DNA of 6,495 nucleotides from Trebonia sp. (GTDB lineage: Bacteria; Actinomycetota; Actinomycetes; Streptosporangiales; Streptosporangiaceae). Position 1 is the first letter of the stretch. Each line of letters opens with the position of its first letter. A program made the position numbers and the translations under genes. The stretch lies in contig JASHPP010000119.1 of NCBI GenBank assembly GCA_030038035.1, positions 1 through 6,495 on the forward strand. Reading direction: 5' to 3'. The notes under the pieces are model-generated. The model was not told the origin of the DNA, searched no databases, and saw nothing but the letters and a program-made list of their open reading frames with translations. Positions 1-6,099 of this stretch are shown piece by piece.

Positions 1-54
1 CGCCGCCACGACGGCCACCGCGGCGACGGGCAGCAGACGACTGAGTACCTTCAC
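1..54 (-). CDS. N-terminal fragment of a probable secreted or membrane-anchored protein (partial)
   Basis: Reading the minus strand from a GTG at 54-52 gives 18 codons to the window edge. The peptide starts MKVLSRLLPVAAVAVVAA, which has a short basic N-terminus (Lys2, Arg6) followed by an unbroken hydrophobic run, as in a Sec signal peptide or signal anchor. The start is supported by a strong Shine-Dalgarno (GGGAGGAG) ending 6 nt upstream of the GTG. A competing ATG further upstream lies in another frame, encodes Arg/Gly-rich sequence and begins inside the Shine-Dalgarno, so it is unlikely. The gene follows the aminopeptidase-like lipoprotein gene on the same strand after 75 bp and may be cotranscribed with it. 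Too little is present to name the product. Confidence 0.6.
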   Translation of the reverse strand, partial: MKVLSRLLPVAAVAVVAA

Positions 55-60
55 GAGTTG

Positions 61-68
61 CTCCTCCC
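61..68 (-). promoter_or_regulatory. Ribosome binding site of the partial secreted-protein gene
   Basis: On the minus strand this reads GGGAGGAG, a long match to the anti-Shine-Dalgarno, with a 6-nt spacer to the GTG at 54. It is the only strong Shine-Dalgarno in the window placed before a called start, and it decides that start. The other genes begin with coupled or apparently leaderless starts. Confidence 0.65.
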
Positions 69-129
69 ATGAACCAACAGTTGACTGGAACGCAGCTGCG
101 CCGTTCAGTCCCTGCGGGAGGCGAAAGCG

Positions 130-1761
130 TTACGGGCAGACGGTGCCCGAACGCGGGGTCTTCAGCGAGATCAGGTAGGCGTCGACGATGTCGTCCACGC
201 AGGTGCTGCCCTCCATGTACGACGTGTGCCCCTCGCCGTTCCAGCCGAGCAGCACGCCGGAGGCCAGGTCGCGGGCGAGCCCGACCGCCCACTGGTACGG
301 TGTCGCCGGGTCGTGCAGGTCGCCGACGACGAGGATCGGCCGTGCCCCGGCCGCCCGGGCCGTGAGCACCGACGGCTTGACCGGCCAGTACGCGCACGGC
401 AGCGATCCCCACACGATGGCGGCGCCGAACAGCGGCGCCGCTTTCGCCGCCGCGGCGGCGGCCGCGCGCCACGCCGCCAGGGACCGCGGCCACGGCCGGT
501 CGACGCAGTCGATCGCCGTCTCCGCGTCGGACAGGTTGCTGTAGGTCCCGTTGGGGTTGCGTTCCATCAGGAAGTTCGCCAGCTCGACGAGCACGGTCCC
601 GTCGCCGGAGAACGCCTCGGAAAGCGCGCTGACCAGCAGCGGCCATTCCGCCCGCAGGTACAGGGCGGCGGCGACGCCGGTGAGCAGCATGGCGCCGTCG
701 GCCGGCTGGCCGTCGCCGAGCAGGTTGGTCAGCGGGTGCTGACTGGCCGCGGCGAGCAGGCCCGCCACCCTGGCGACATCCGCCGCGAAGACGGGCGCGG
801 GGTGGTCCGCGCTTGCCTGCCCGAACGGGCACCCCGACTGCGTCACGCACCACGCCGCGAACTGGCCGAACGCGGACTCGAACCCCTGCGCCTGCGCCAC
901 GTCGAGCTGCAGGCCGGTCAGCGCGGGATTGACGGCGCCGTCGAGCACCAGGGCCCGGACCCGGGTCGGGAACTGTTGCGCATAAGAGGCGCCGAGGACC
1001 GTTCCGTATGACTTGCCCAGGTATGTGAGGGCGGGTTCGCCTAGTGCGGCGCGCAGCACATCCATGTCCCTGGCCGCGTTGACGGTGCCGACGTACGGCA
1101 GCAGCGCGGCGGCGTTGCGGGCGCACTGGGCGGCGTACAGCCTGCTCTCGGCGACGACGGCGGCGAGCTGCGCCGCGTTGGCCGGGTCGTCGTTGGTCGC
1201 GAAGTACGTGTCGAGCTGCGGGCCGCTCATGCAGTGCACGGCGGGCTCGCTGCCGCCGACGCCGCGCGGGTCGAAGCCGACGATGTCGAAGCGGTCGAGG
1301 ATGGCCTGGGTGAACTCGCCGCTGCGGGCGCCCAGCGCGTAGTCGACGCCAGAACCGCCAGGGCCGCCGGGATTGATCACGAGCGCCCCGATCCGCAGCG
1401 CGGGGTCGGCGGCGGGCAGCTCCACCACCGGGAGCGAGAACCGGCGCCAGGCCGGGCGGGCGTAGTCGAACGGGACGAGCAGCCGGGCGCACTTGAAGTA
1501 GGTGTCGCACGGCACCCAGTCCAGCCGCTGCGCGTAGTACTGCGCCAGCGTCGTGGGCGGCGCGGTTGTCGCTGACGGGGCCACCGCGCTCGGGGTGGCC
1601 GGGGTACCTGCAGTCGCCGAAGCCGTGGCCGCGGGCTTGGCGGCCGCCGGGCCCGCCGTGCAGCCGGTCGTGCACGCGGCCACGAGCGCGAGCGACGCGG
1701 CCAGCCCGGCGATCGATTTGTTCCCGGTTCGTGTCGTTCTGGCAGCAGAAAACCGGAACAT
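130..1761 (-). CDS. Secreted lipoprotein, alpha/beta-hydrolase of the tripeptidyl aminopeptidase (S33) family
   Basis: Predicted 543-residue exported serine peptidase of the family that includes Streptomyces Tap/SlpD/SlpE and mycobacterial Hip1, which remove short peptides from N-termini outside the membrane. Residues 1-30 form a signal peptide (Arg-rich start, hydrophobic core) ending in a lipobox VAAC with Cys30. Residues 35-71 are an Ala/Thr/Pro-rich linker. The hydrolase follows: oxyanion loop NPGGPGGSG at 130-138, FDPRGVGGS at 163-171, nucleophile Ser251 in GKSYGT, a helical cap, acidic residue Asp484 in HDPATPY and His512 in GHTSY. The last part matches the TAP C-terminal domain. Length and triad spacing are normal for the family. 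I chose the ATG at 1761 because it begins the signal peptide and lies 5 nt after the ricT stop. The frame stays open to 1842, but that adds 27 residues that bury the signal peptide and overlap ricT. No Shine-Dalgarno is suitably placed, so translation probably couples to ricT. The natural substrate is unknown. Confidence 0.88.
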   Translation of the reverse strand: MFRFSAARTTRTGNKSIAGLAASLALVAACTTGCTAGPAAAKPAATASATAGTPATPSAVAPSATTAPPTTLAQYYAQRLDWVPCDTYFKCARLLVPFDYARPAWRRFSLPVVELPAADPALRIGALVINPGGPGGSGVDYALGARSGEFTQAILDRFDIVGFDPRGVGGSEPAVHCMSGPQLDTYFATNDDPANAAQLAAVVAESRLYAAQCARNAAALLPYVGTVNAARDMDVLRAALGEPALTYLGKSYGTVLGASYAQQFPTRVRALVLDGAVNPALTGLQLDVAQAQGFESAFGQFAAWCVTQSGCPFGQASADHPAPVFAADVARVAGLLAAASQHPLTNLLGDGQPADGAMLLTGVAAALYLRAEWPLLVSALSEAFSGDGTVLVELANFLMERNPNGTYSNLSDAETAIDCVDRPWPRSLAAWRAAAAAAAKAAPLFGAAIVWGSLPCAYWPVKPSVLTARAAGARPILVVGDLHDPATPYQWAVGLARDLASGVLLGWNGEGHTSYMEGSTCVDDIVDAYLISLKTPRSGTVCP

Positions 1762-1766
1762 TTCGA

Positions 1767-2606
1767 TCAGGCCGGTAACTTCCGGACTCCATACATCGAG
1801 TCGTAGGCCTTGCGGGAGCCGCAGACGCTCGCCCGGGAACACGCGCAGGTGCGCCCGTCGGCGGTCAGCTTGACGACCACGGAGTCCGCCGGCACGTTGT
1901 GCCCCACGACGGTGCCCGGCCCTTCCGGCGTGTGCACATGCGCGCCGGTGCGCGGCGCTTCCTTCTTGAAGTCCTGGTAGAGCGGGTGCTCATACTTCAG
2001 GCAGCACATTAGCCGCCCGCAGGCGCCCGCGATGCGCAGCGGGTTCACCGGCAGGTCCTGGTCTTTCGCCATCCGGACCGACACCGGCTCGAAGTCCTTG
2101 AGGAACGTCGCGCAGCACAGGTCACGGCCGCAGGGGCCGATGCCGCCCTGCAGCCGCGCCTCGTCGCGTGGCCCGATCTGCCGCAGCTCCACCCGCGCCC
2201 GCAGCCGGGCGGCGAGATCGCGGACAAGCGCGCGGAAGTCGACCCGGTGCGGCGCGCTGAAGTAGACGGTGAACACGTTGCCCGACGGCACGTAATCGAC
2301 CGCGGTGACCTTCATCGGCAGTTCGTGCTCGCGGATGAGGCGCCGTGCGGCCAGCCGGCCCTCGGCGCGGCGGCGCCGGTTCTCCTCGTCCCTGGCGAGG
2401 TCTGCCGGGGCGGCCAGGCCGGCGCAGACCGGCAGGCCGTCGATGTCCTCGGATACCCACTGCGGCGCCCAGACGCATTCGGCAACCTCTGGGCCGGTAT
2501 CGGTGGGCACGAGCACCTTGTCGCCGATCTTCGGCTGGTAGTCACCCGGGTCGAGGTAATAGAGCCGTCCGTACCGCTCGAAGCTCACCGCCATCATCAT
2601 GCCCAC
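1767..2606 (-). CDS. ricT: RicT/YaaT-family protein with PSP1 domain
   Basis: 279-residue cytosolic protein of the PSP1/RicT (YaaT) family. In Bacillus subtilis RicT forms a complex with RicA and RicF that binds Fe-S clusters and affects RNase Y-dependent mRNA maturation and development. The actinobacterial role is not established. The N-terminal part carries the family signature GRLYYLDPG (13-21) and GDKVLVPTDTGPEVAECVW (28-46). A charged helix (70-95) leads into the PSP1 core (about 97-147). The conserved cysteine region follows: GIGPCGRDLCC (155-165) and ACGRLMCCLKYEHPLY (195-210). The C-terminal part has three extra cysteines (254, 256, 262). The GTG at 2606 is the first start. ATGs at 2600, 2597 and 2594 follow in frame, so the true start could be up to four codons later. 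No clear Shine-Dalgarno precedes the GTG, but a -10-like hexamer does. The gene lies 65 bp after holB, matching the Bacillus order tmk-holB-yaaT. Confidence 0.9.
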   Translation of the reverse strand: MGMMMAVSFERYGRLYYLDPGDYQPKIGDKVLVPTDTGPEVAECVWAPQWVSEDIDGLPVCAGLAAPADLARDEENRRRRAEGRLAARRLIREHELPMKVTAVDYVPSGNVFTVYFSAPHRVDFRALVRDLAARLRARVELRQIGPRDEARLQGGIGPCGRDLCCATFLKDFEPVSVRMAKDQDLPVNPLRIAGACGRLMCCLKYEHPLYQDFKKEAPRTGAHVHTPEGPGTVVGHNVPADSVVVKLTADGRTCACSRASVCGSRKAYDSMYGVRKLPA

Positions 2607-2618
2607 CGATTCAGGGTA
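2606..2618 (-). promoter_or_regulatory. Candidate promoter for a leaderless ricT transcript
   Basis: The minus strand reads TACCCT at 2618-2613, fitting the actinobacterial -10 pattern TANNNT, then exactly 6 nt, then the GTG at 2606. With the usual spacing, transcription would start at or next to the G of the start codon. No good -35 hexamer is visible at 16-19 nt upstream, which is common for such promoters. This would give ricT and the downstream peptidase their own promoter inside the cluster. It is an inference from position and pattern only. Confidence 0.4.
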
Positions 2619-2619
2619 A

Positions 2620-2631
2620 GCGGTGGACCGC
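2620..2631. repeat. Perfect 12-bp palindrome between holB and ricT
   Basis: The sequence gcggtggaccgc has perfectly complementary 5-bp arms (gcggt/accgc) around a 2-bp centre. It lies one base upstream of the proposed ricT -10 element, where a repressor or activator site could act. The 2-nt loop is too small for a stable RNA hairpin without melting the inner pairs, and no T-run follows, so it is not a convincing terminator. In DNA this rich in G and C a 12-bp palindrome can also occur by chance. Confidence 0.3.
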
Positions 2632-2671
2632 CGGCTGCGTTAGTGGCAGTCGGCGAACATTGGCGCGGAAC

Positions 2672-3811
2672 CTAGCCGCGGAAGAGGGAGATCGCCATCT
2701 CCTCGACCGCGAGCAGCGGGGCGACGTTGAGCGTGAGCCGCTCCCGGCAGCGCATGACCGCCTCGATGCGGCGCAGCGTCGACTCCGGGCTGCCCGAACT
2801 CGCCAGCCGGCGCAGGTCGTCCGCGTGGTCGGCGTTGGCCAGCTCCACGCCGGCGCCGAGCTGGACCATGAGCACGTCGCGATAGAAGGCGGCCAGGTCG
2901 AGCAGCGCGCCGTCCAGGGTGTCCCGCTTGACGCGGGTGGCGCGCGACTTTTGCCGGTCCTCCAGGTCCTTCAGCGCGCCGGCCATGCCGCGCATCGCCT
3001 TGGCTATCCCCTTGCCTGTCGATCCCTCGCCGAACGCCTGCCGCACCGCGTCCTTCTCCGGCTCGTCGAGCTGCTCGGTCACCGACTTCGCCTCGTCTTC
3101 CGCGGTCCGCACGAGGGCGGCGGCCGCCGCGAGGGCAGGGCCGAGCGAGGTCGCCTGCACGGGCACGGCCAGCACGGCGGCACGGCGCGCGGCAGCGGCC
3201 GGGTCGGTGGCCAGCCGCCGCGCCCGGCCGATGTGGCCCTGCGCCGCCCGGGCGGCCTGCAGCGCGCTGGCAGGCTCCACCCCGTCGCGTTCGGTCAGCA
3301 CCGCGGCCACCGCCGCGGACGGCGGGACCCGCAGGGAGATCAGCCGGCACCGGGACCGGATCGTGGTGACCAGGTCCTCCGCGCTTGGCGCGCAGAGCAG
3401 CCACACGGTCCGCGGCGCGGGTTCCTCGATGGCCTTGAGCAGCGCGTTGGCGGCCTGTTCGGTGCACCGGTCCGCGTCCTCGAAGAGCACGACGAGCCAG
3501 CGCCCGCCGGACGGCGCGCCCGCCGCGCGCAGCACCAGGTCCCTGGTCTGCCGCACGCCGTAGGACAGCCCCTCCGGGCGGACGAGCAGCAGGTCGGCGT
3601 GCGTTCCCGCGCGGACCTGGCGGCAGCTCGGGCACTCGCCGCAGCCGCCATCAGGGCACAGCAGCGCGGCGGCGAACGCCCGGGCGGCGACGGACCGGCC
3701 CGAGCCGGGCGGCCCGGTGAACAGCCACGCGTGCGTCATCGCACCGCCGATCCCCTGCTGCAGCTGGGCGACCACCCGGTCCTGCCCGGCCAGCTCGTCG
3801 AAGACGCTCAC
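2672..3811 (-). CDS. holB: DNA polymerase III delta' subunit (clamp loader)
   Basis: 379-residue delta' subunit, the stator of the clamp loader that opens the beta sliding clamp and places it on primed DNA during replication. The AAA+ N-terminal domain begins with FDELAGQDRVV (4-14). It has the P-loop-like GPPGSGRS (33-40), four zinc-binding cysteines (52, 57, 60, 63), the Walker B-like LFEDADR (109-115), ANALLKAIEEP (121-131) and the SRC motif at 153-155, which supplies the arginine finger. GHIGRA (192-197) follows, then the helical collar domain to the end. The P-loop Lys is Arg39, consistent with delta' acting without ATP hydrolysis. The GTG start at 3811 overlaps the TGA of the upstream kinase gene as GTGA, so translation is probably coupled. 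Length is usual for actinobacterial delta'. A DnaX (tau/gamma) assignment is unlikely because the P-loop is degenerate and the tau C-terminal region is absent. Confidence 0.93.
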   Translation of the reverse strand: MSVFDELAGQDRVVAQLQQGIGGAMTHAWLFTGPPGSGRSVAARAFAAALLCPDGGCGECPSCRQVRAGTHADLLLVRPEGLSYGVRQTRDLVLRAAGAPSGGRWLVVLFEDADRCTEQAANALLKAIEEPAPRTVWLLCAPSAEDLVTTIRSRCRLISLRVPPSAAVAAVLTERDGVEPASALQAARAAQGHIGRARRLATDPAAAARRAAVLAVPVQATSLGPALAAAAALVRTAEDEAKSVTEQLDEPEKDAVRQAFGEGSTGKGIAKAMRGMAGALKDLEDRQKSRATRVKRDTLDGALLDLAAFYRDVLMVQLGAGVELANADHADDLRRLASSGSPESTLRRIEAVMRCRERLTLNVAPLLAVEEMAISLFRG

Positions 3812-6039
3812 CAGCGGTCCGTGAAGCGGTCGGTCGTGTGGTCAGGCACCGGGTCGGTGATCGAGATCGTGACGTTGTTCGGGAGGTGGTCGGTGATCGC
3901 GGGGAACGAGCCGGTGTTCGCCTCGGCCACGTGCGGCACCGGATCGGGCAGGATCTCCCTGATGCGGTCCTTGACCTCCCGGCTGATCTCCTCCACCGGG
4001 CGGGTGGCGTCCACGACGAGGTAGCGGGACGGTTCCGCGCGGGCCAGCGCCAGGAACCCGGCCCGCACCCGCCGGTGGAACTCCGGCGGCTCGGCCTCGA
4101 GCCGGTCCGCCGACCGGGTGCGCCGGCCCAGGCCGGCCTCGGGCGGCATGTCGAGCAGGATCGTCAGGTCCGGCATCCGGCCGCCGGTGGCCCAGCTGTT
4201 CAGCCGCGCGATCTCGGGAGTGCGCAGCCCGCGGCCGGCCCCCTGGTAGGCGAGCGAGGAGTCGATGTAGCGGTCGGTGATCACGACGGCGCCGCGGGCG
4301 AGCGCAGGCTCGATGACCGAGGCCACGTGCTCGGCCCGGTCCGCCGCGTACATCAGCGCCTCCGCGTACGCCGACATGCCCGCGTGCGCGGTGTCGAGCA
4401 GCAGGGCGCGCAGCCGCATCCCGACCTTCGTCGCGCCGGGCTCGTGGGTGGTCACCACGTCATAGCCCTGCTCGCGCAGCCAGATCGCGATCAGCCGGGC
4501 CTGCGTGGTCTTGCCCGCGCCCTCGCCGCCCTCGAAGGCGAGGAACAGCCCGTGCTGCACCACCGGCGCGTGGCCGTTGACGCCGGCCGCCTCAGGCACC
4601 GCCTTGAACCCCTCGCCGCGGACCGCGGCGAGCAGGTCCTCGCGCAGCGGCACGCCCTTGCGGTCGTCCATCCGGCGGTAGGAGCTGATGCCGACGAGCG
4701 CGGTGAGCGCCGCCGCCAGCAGGACCACCAGGTTCTGCCCCGCCGAGGCGTAGGTGACGTGCGCGATGCGCACGTCGGCCGATCCGGTGATGGCCTTGAT
4801 CGCCGCGGTGAACCCAGCGGCAAGGAACGGGACGATCGCGATGACCATGAGCAGGATCACCTGGATCGTGGACTGGAAGAACGCGAACACCCGGCCGCGG
4901 GTGTCGTCGTCGACCTCGAGCCCGACGATCGTGAAGCCGGTCGGGTAGGCGATCCCGGACAGCACGCCGAGCAGGATGACGGCGAACACCACGAAGATCA
5001 GGTTGGGCACCAGGCCGATCAGCGCGAGCGGCACCGCCGCCGCGGTCAGCGTCACGCCGAACAGCCGCCGGCGGCTGAAGTCACCGAGCAGCCGGGTGCC
5101 GAACGCCATGCCGACCGCCATCCCGACGAAGATCGCGGCGAAGACCAGGCCCCAGCCCGCGCTGCCGCCGTGCAGGGTCTCTGTGATGTAGGAGTAGCCG
5201 AGCCCGACCACGACGCCGGCCGCGGAGAACGCGCCGAGCATCCCGATGACCAGCCCGCTGACCACGGGCGTCTTGCCGATGAACCGCCAGCCTTCCCAGA
5301 TGGCCCTGGCGGTGGACGGCACGGAGATCTTCCCGCTGCGCTGCCTGTTGCCGATCTGGCGCAGGAAGTACACGGTGAGCGCGGAGACGAAGTAGCTCGC
5401 CGCGTTGAAGTACAGCGCCAGGTCCACGTTGTTGGTGTGGAACAGCGGCGTCACCCGGCTCAGCCCCTCGCTGACCAGGGCCAGCACGCTGAACAGGCCG
5501 GCCGCCAGCGGCGCGGTGCCCCACGTGGTCAGCTGGGTGAGCTGGTTGGCCCGCTCCAGCTTGTCCTTCGGCACCAGGTTGGGCATGGTGGCCGCGCAGG
5601 CCGGATTCCAGAACTGCGAGGCCACCCCGGCCAGGAACTTCGCGATGTAGATCCAGGTCAGGTTGGGGAACAGCGGTATCGACACGAACAGCAGGCCGCG
5701 GATCACGTCGCCCGTGATCATCGTCACCCGCCGGTCGAGCCGGTCGGCGAGCGCGCCGGCGATCGGGCCGAGCAGCAGCGCGGGCAGCAGGGTCACCACC
5801 CAGACACCGCCGACGGCCGAGCTCTTGGCGACGGCGCCGCCGCTGGTGAGCCCCGGCGCCAGGGCGATCAGCGCGACGATGCTGAGCCAGTCGCCCAGGC
5901 TTGACAGCGACAACGCGATCCACAGCGCACGGAACGGCCTGATAGACAGCACGCCGTCCCCGGGGCGGCTCAGCCTGGCCTGACGGCCCGGCGGCCCGGC
6001 GCCCGGGCTGGCACTGCGGGGCGTTGCGCGGAAGTTCAC
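3808..6039 (-). CDS. tmk: MFS-type membrane domain fused to thymidylate kinase
   Basis: 743-residue protein with two parts. Residues about 35-455 contain roughly 12 hydrophobic segments, with MFS motif A GALADRLDRR at 95-104. They resemble transporters, but no substrate can be read. After a polar linker (455-495), residues 497-698 (about 4551-3946) are a complete thymidylate kinase that phosphorylates dTMP to dTDP. Its motifs are P-loop EGGEGAGKTT (503-512), THEPGATKVG (531-540), DRYIDSSLAYQG (589-600) and a lid with TRSADRLEAE (641-650). An even helix count places the kinase in the cytoplasm, bound to the membrane. Residues about 699-743 are a tail rich in Thr-Asp pairs. The GTG at 6039 is the furthest possible start, since an in-frame TAG lies 12 nt upstream. 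A GTG at 5952 (residue 30) with GGGGA 4 nt before it is an alternative. The gene lies 57 bp after topA and overlaps holB by 4 nt. From memory, such fusions occur in other actinomycetes. The MFS role is unknown. Confidence 0.93.
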   Translation of the reverse strand: MNFRATPRSASPGAGPPGRQARLSRPGDGVLSIRPFRALWIALSLSSLGDWLSIVALIALAPGLTSGGAVAKSSAVGGVWVVTLLPALLLGPIAGALADRLDRRVTMITGDVIRGLLFVSIPLFPNLTWIYIAKFLAGVASQFWNPACAATMPNLVPKDKLERANQLTQLTTWGTAPLAAGLFSVLALVSEGLSRVTPLFHTNNVDLALYFNAASYFVSALTVYFLRQIGNRQRSGKISVPSTARAIWEGWRFIGKTPVVSGLVIGMLGAFSAAGVVVGLGYSYITETLHGGSAGWGLVFAAIFVGMAVGMAFGTRLLGDFSRRRLFGVTLTAAAVPLALIGLVPNLIFVVFAVILLGVLSGIAYPTGFTIVGLEVDDDTRGRVFAFFQSTIQVILLMVIAIVPFLAAGFTAAIKAITGSADVRIAHVTYASAGQNLVVLLAAALTALVGISSYRRMDDRKGVPLREDLLAAVRGEGFKAVPEAAGVNGHAPVVQHGLFLAFEGGEGAGKTTQARLIAIWLREQGYDVVTTHEPGATKVGMRLRALLLDTAHAGMSAYAEALMYAADRAEHVASVIEPALARGAVVITDRYIDSSLAYQGAGRGLRTPEIARLNSWATGGRMPDLTILLDMPPEAGLGRRTRSADRLEAEPPEFHRRVRAGFLALARAEPSRYLVVDATRPVEEISREVKDRIREILPDPVPHVAEANTGSFPAITDHLPNNVTISITDPVPDHTTDRFTDRW
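3852..3899. repeat. Direct 12-bp repeat with 36-bp period in the 3' tail of the tmk fusion gene
   Basis: The 12-mer ggtcggtgatcg occurs at 3852-3863 and again at 3888-3899, exactly 36 bp (12 codons) apart. The copies are in frame and encode ITD in the C-terminal tail, once before HLPNN and once before PVPDH. Further Thr-Asp pairs follow. This suggests a short in-frame duplication that has since diverged. Confidence 0.5.
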
Positions 6040-6051
6040 GGCGTAAGGCTA
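6039..6051 (-). promoter_or_regulatory. Candidate promoter for a leaderless MFS-tmk transcript
   Basis: The minus strand reads TAGCCT at 6051-6046 (pattern TANNNT), then 6 nt, then the GTG at 6039. The geometry is identical to that before ricT. No Shine-Dalgarno lies in the space before the GTG, in keeping with a leaderless start. A partial -35 match, CTGACC at 6078-6073, is 21 nt upstream, longer than the usual spacer. The TAG of the hexamer is also the in-frame stop that bounds the reading frame. Confidence 0.4.
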
Positions 6052-6093
6052 TCGAGATAAAGCCGCATGCCTGGTCAGGGCTGCGCGATCGTA

Positions 6094-6099
6094 ATTTTA
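6094..6099 (-). promoter_or_regulatory. Possible second -10 element overlapping the topA stop codon
   Basis: The minus strand reads TAAAAT at 6099-6094, a good -10 match in an otherwise GC-rich region, using the TAA stop of topA as its first three bases. It would give a leader of roughly 50 nt to the GTG at 6039. The region at -35 (AAAAGA) is a poor match, and the AT-rich context comes partly from Lys codons, so this is weakly supported. Confidence 0.15.

Noticed and set aside
81..86. TTGACT on the plus strand as a -35 promoter element
   Set aside because: No -10 element or plus-strand gene follows at suitable distance; the downstream region is the 3' end of the minus-strand peptidase.
61..132. 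A possible terminator between the peptidase gene and the partial gene
   Set aside because: There are short inverted repeats (for example cgcagctgcg at 91-100 and TCCC/GGGA with a 3-nt loop), but no stable hairpin followed by a T-run on the minus strand.
1762..1842. A 27-residue N-terminal extension of the peptidase starting at 1842
   Set aside because: It overlaps the ricT C-terminus and puts residues in front of an otherwise normal lipoprotein signal peptide. The ATG at 1761 fits the signal peptide.
2640..3635. A 331-codon minus-strand frame within holB
   Set aside because: It is out of frame with the delta' sequence, is low-complexity Arg/Gly/Ala, and overlaps a gene with all delta' motifs.
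2345..4024. A 559-codon open frame on the plus strand across ricT, holB and the tmk tail
   Set aside because: It spans three well-supported minus-strand genes and their junctions, and its translation is Arg/Pro/Gly-rich with no recognisable motif.
3838..5904. A 688-codon open frame on the plus strand opposite the MFS-tmk gene
   Set aside because: It lies antisense to a gene with clear MFS and kinase motifs. Its product is rich in Arg, Gly, His, Asp and Gln without domain motifs, which is the usual shadow of GC-rich codons with few stops.
5081..5923. A 280-codon minus-strand frame within the MFS domain
   Set aside because: It is an out-of-frame shadow, rich in Arg, Gly and Asp, without membrane segments.
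6040..6096. A terminator for topA in the gap before the MFS-tmk gene
   Set aside because: No GC-rich hairpin with a following T-run is visible on the minus strand. The short palindromes there (cgatcg, gcatgc) are too small.
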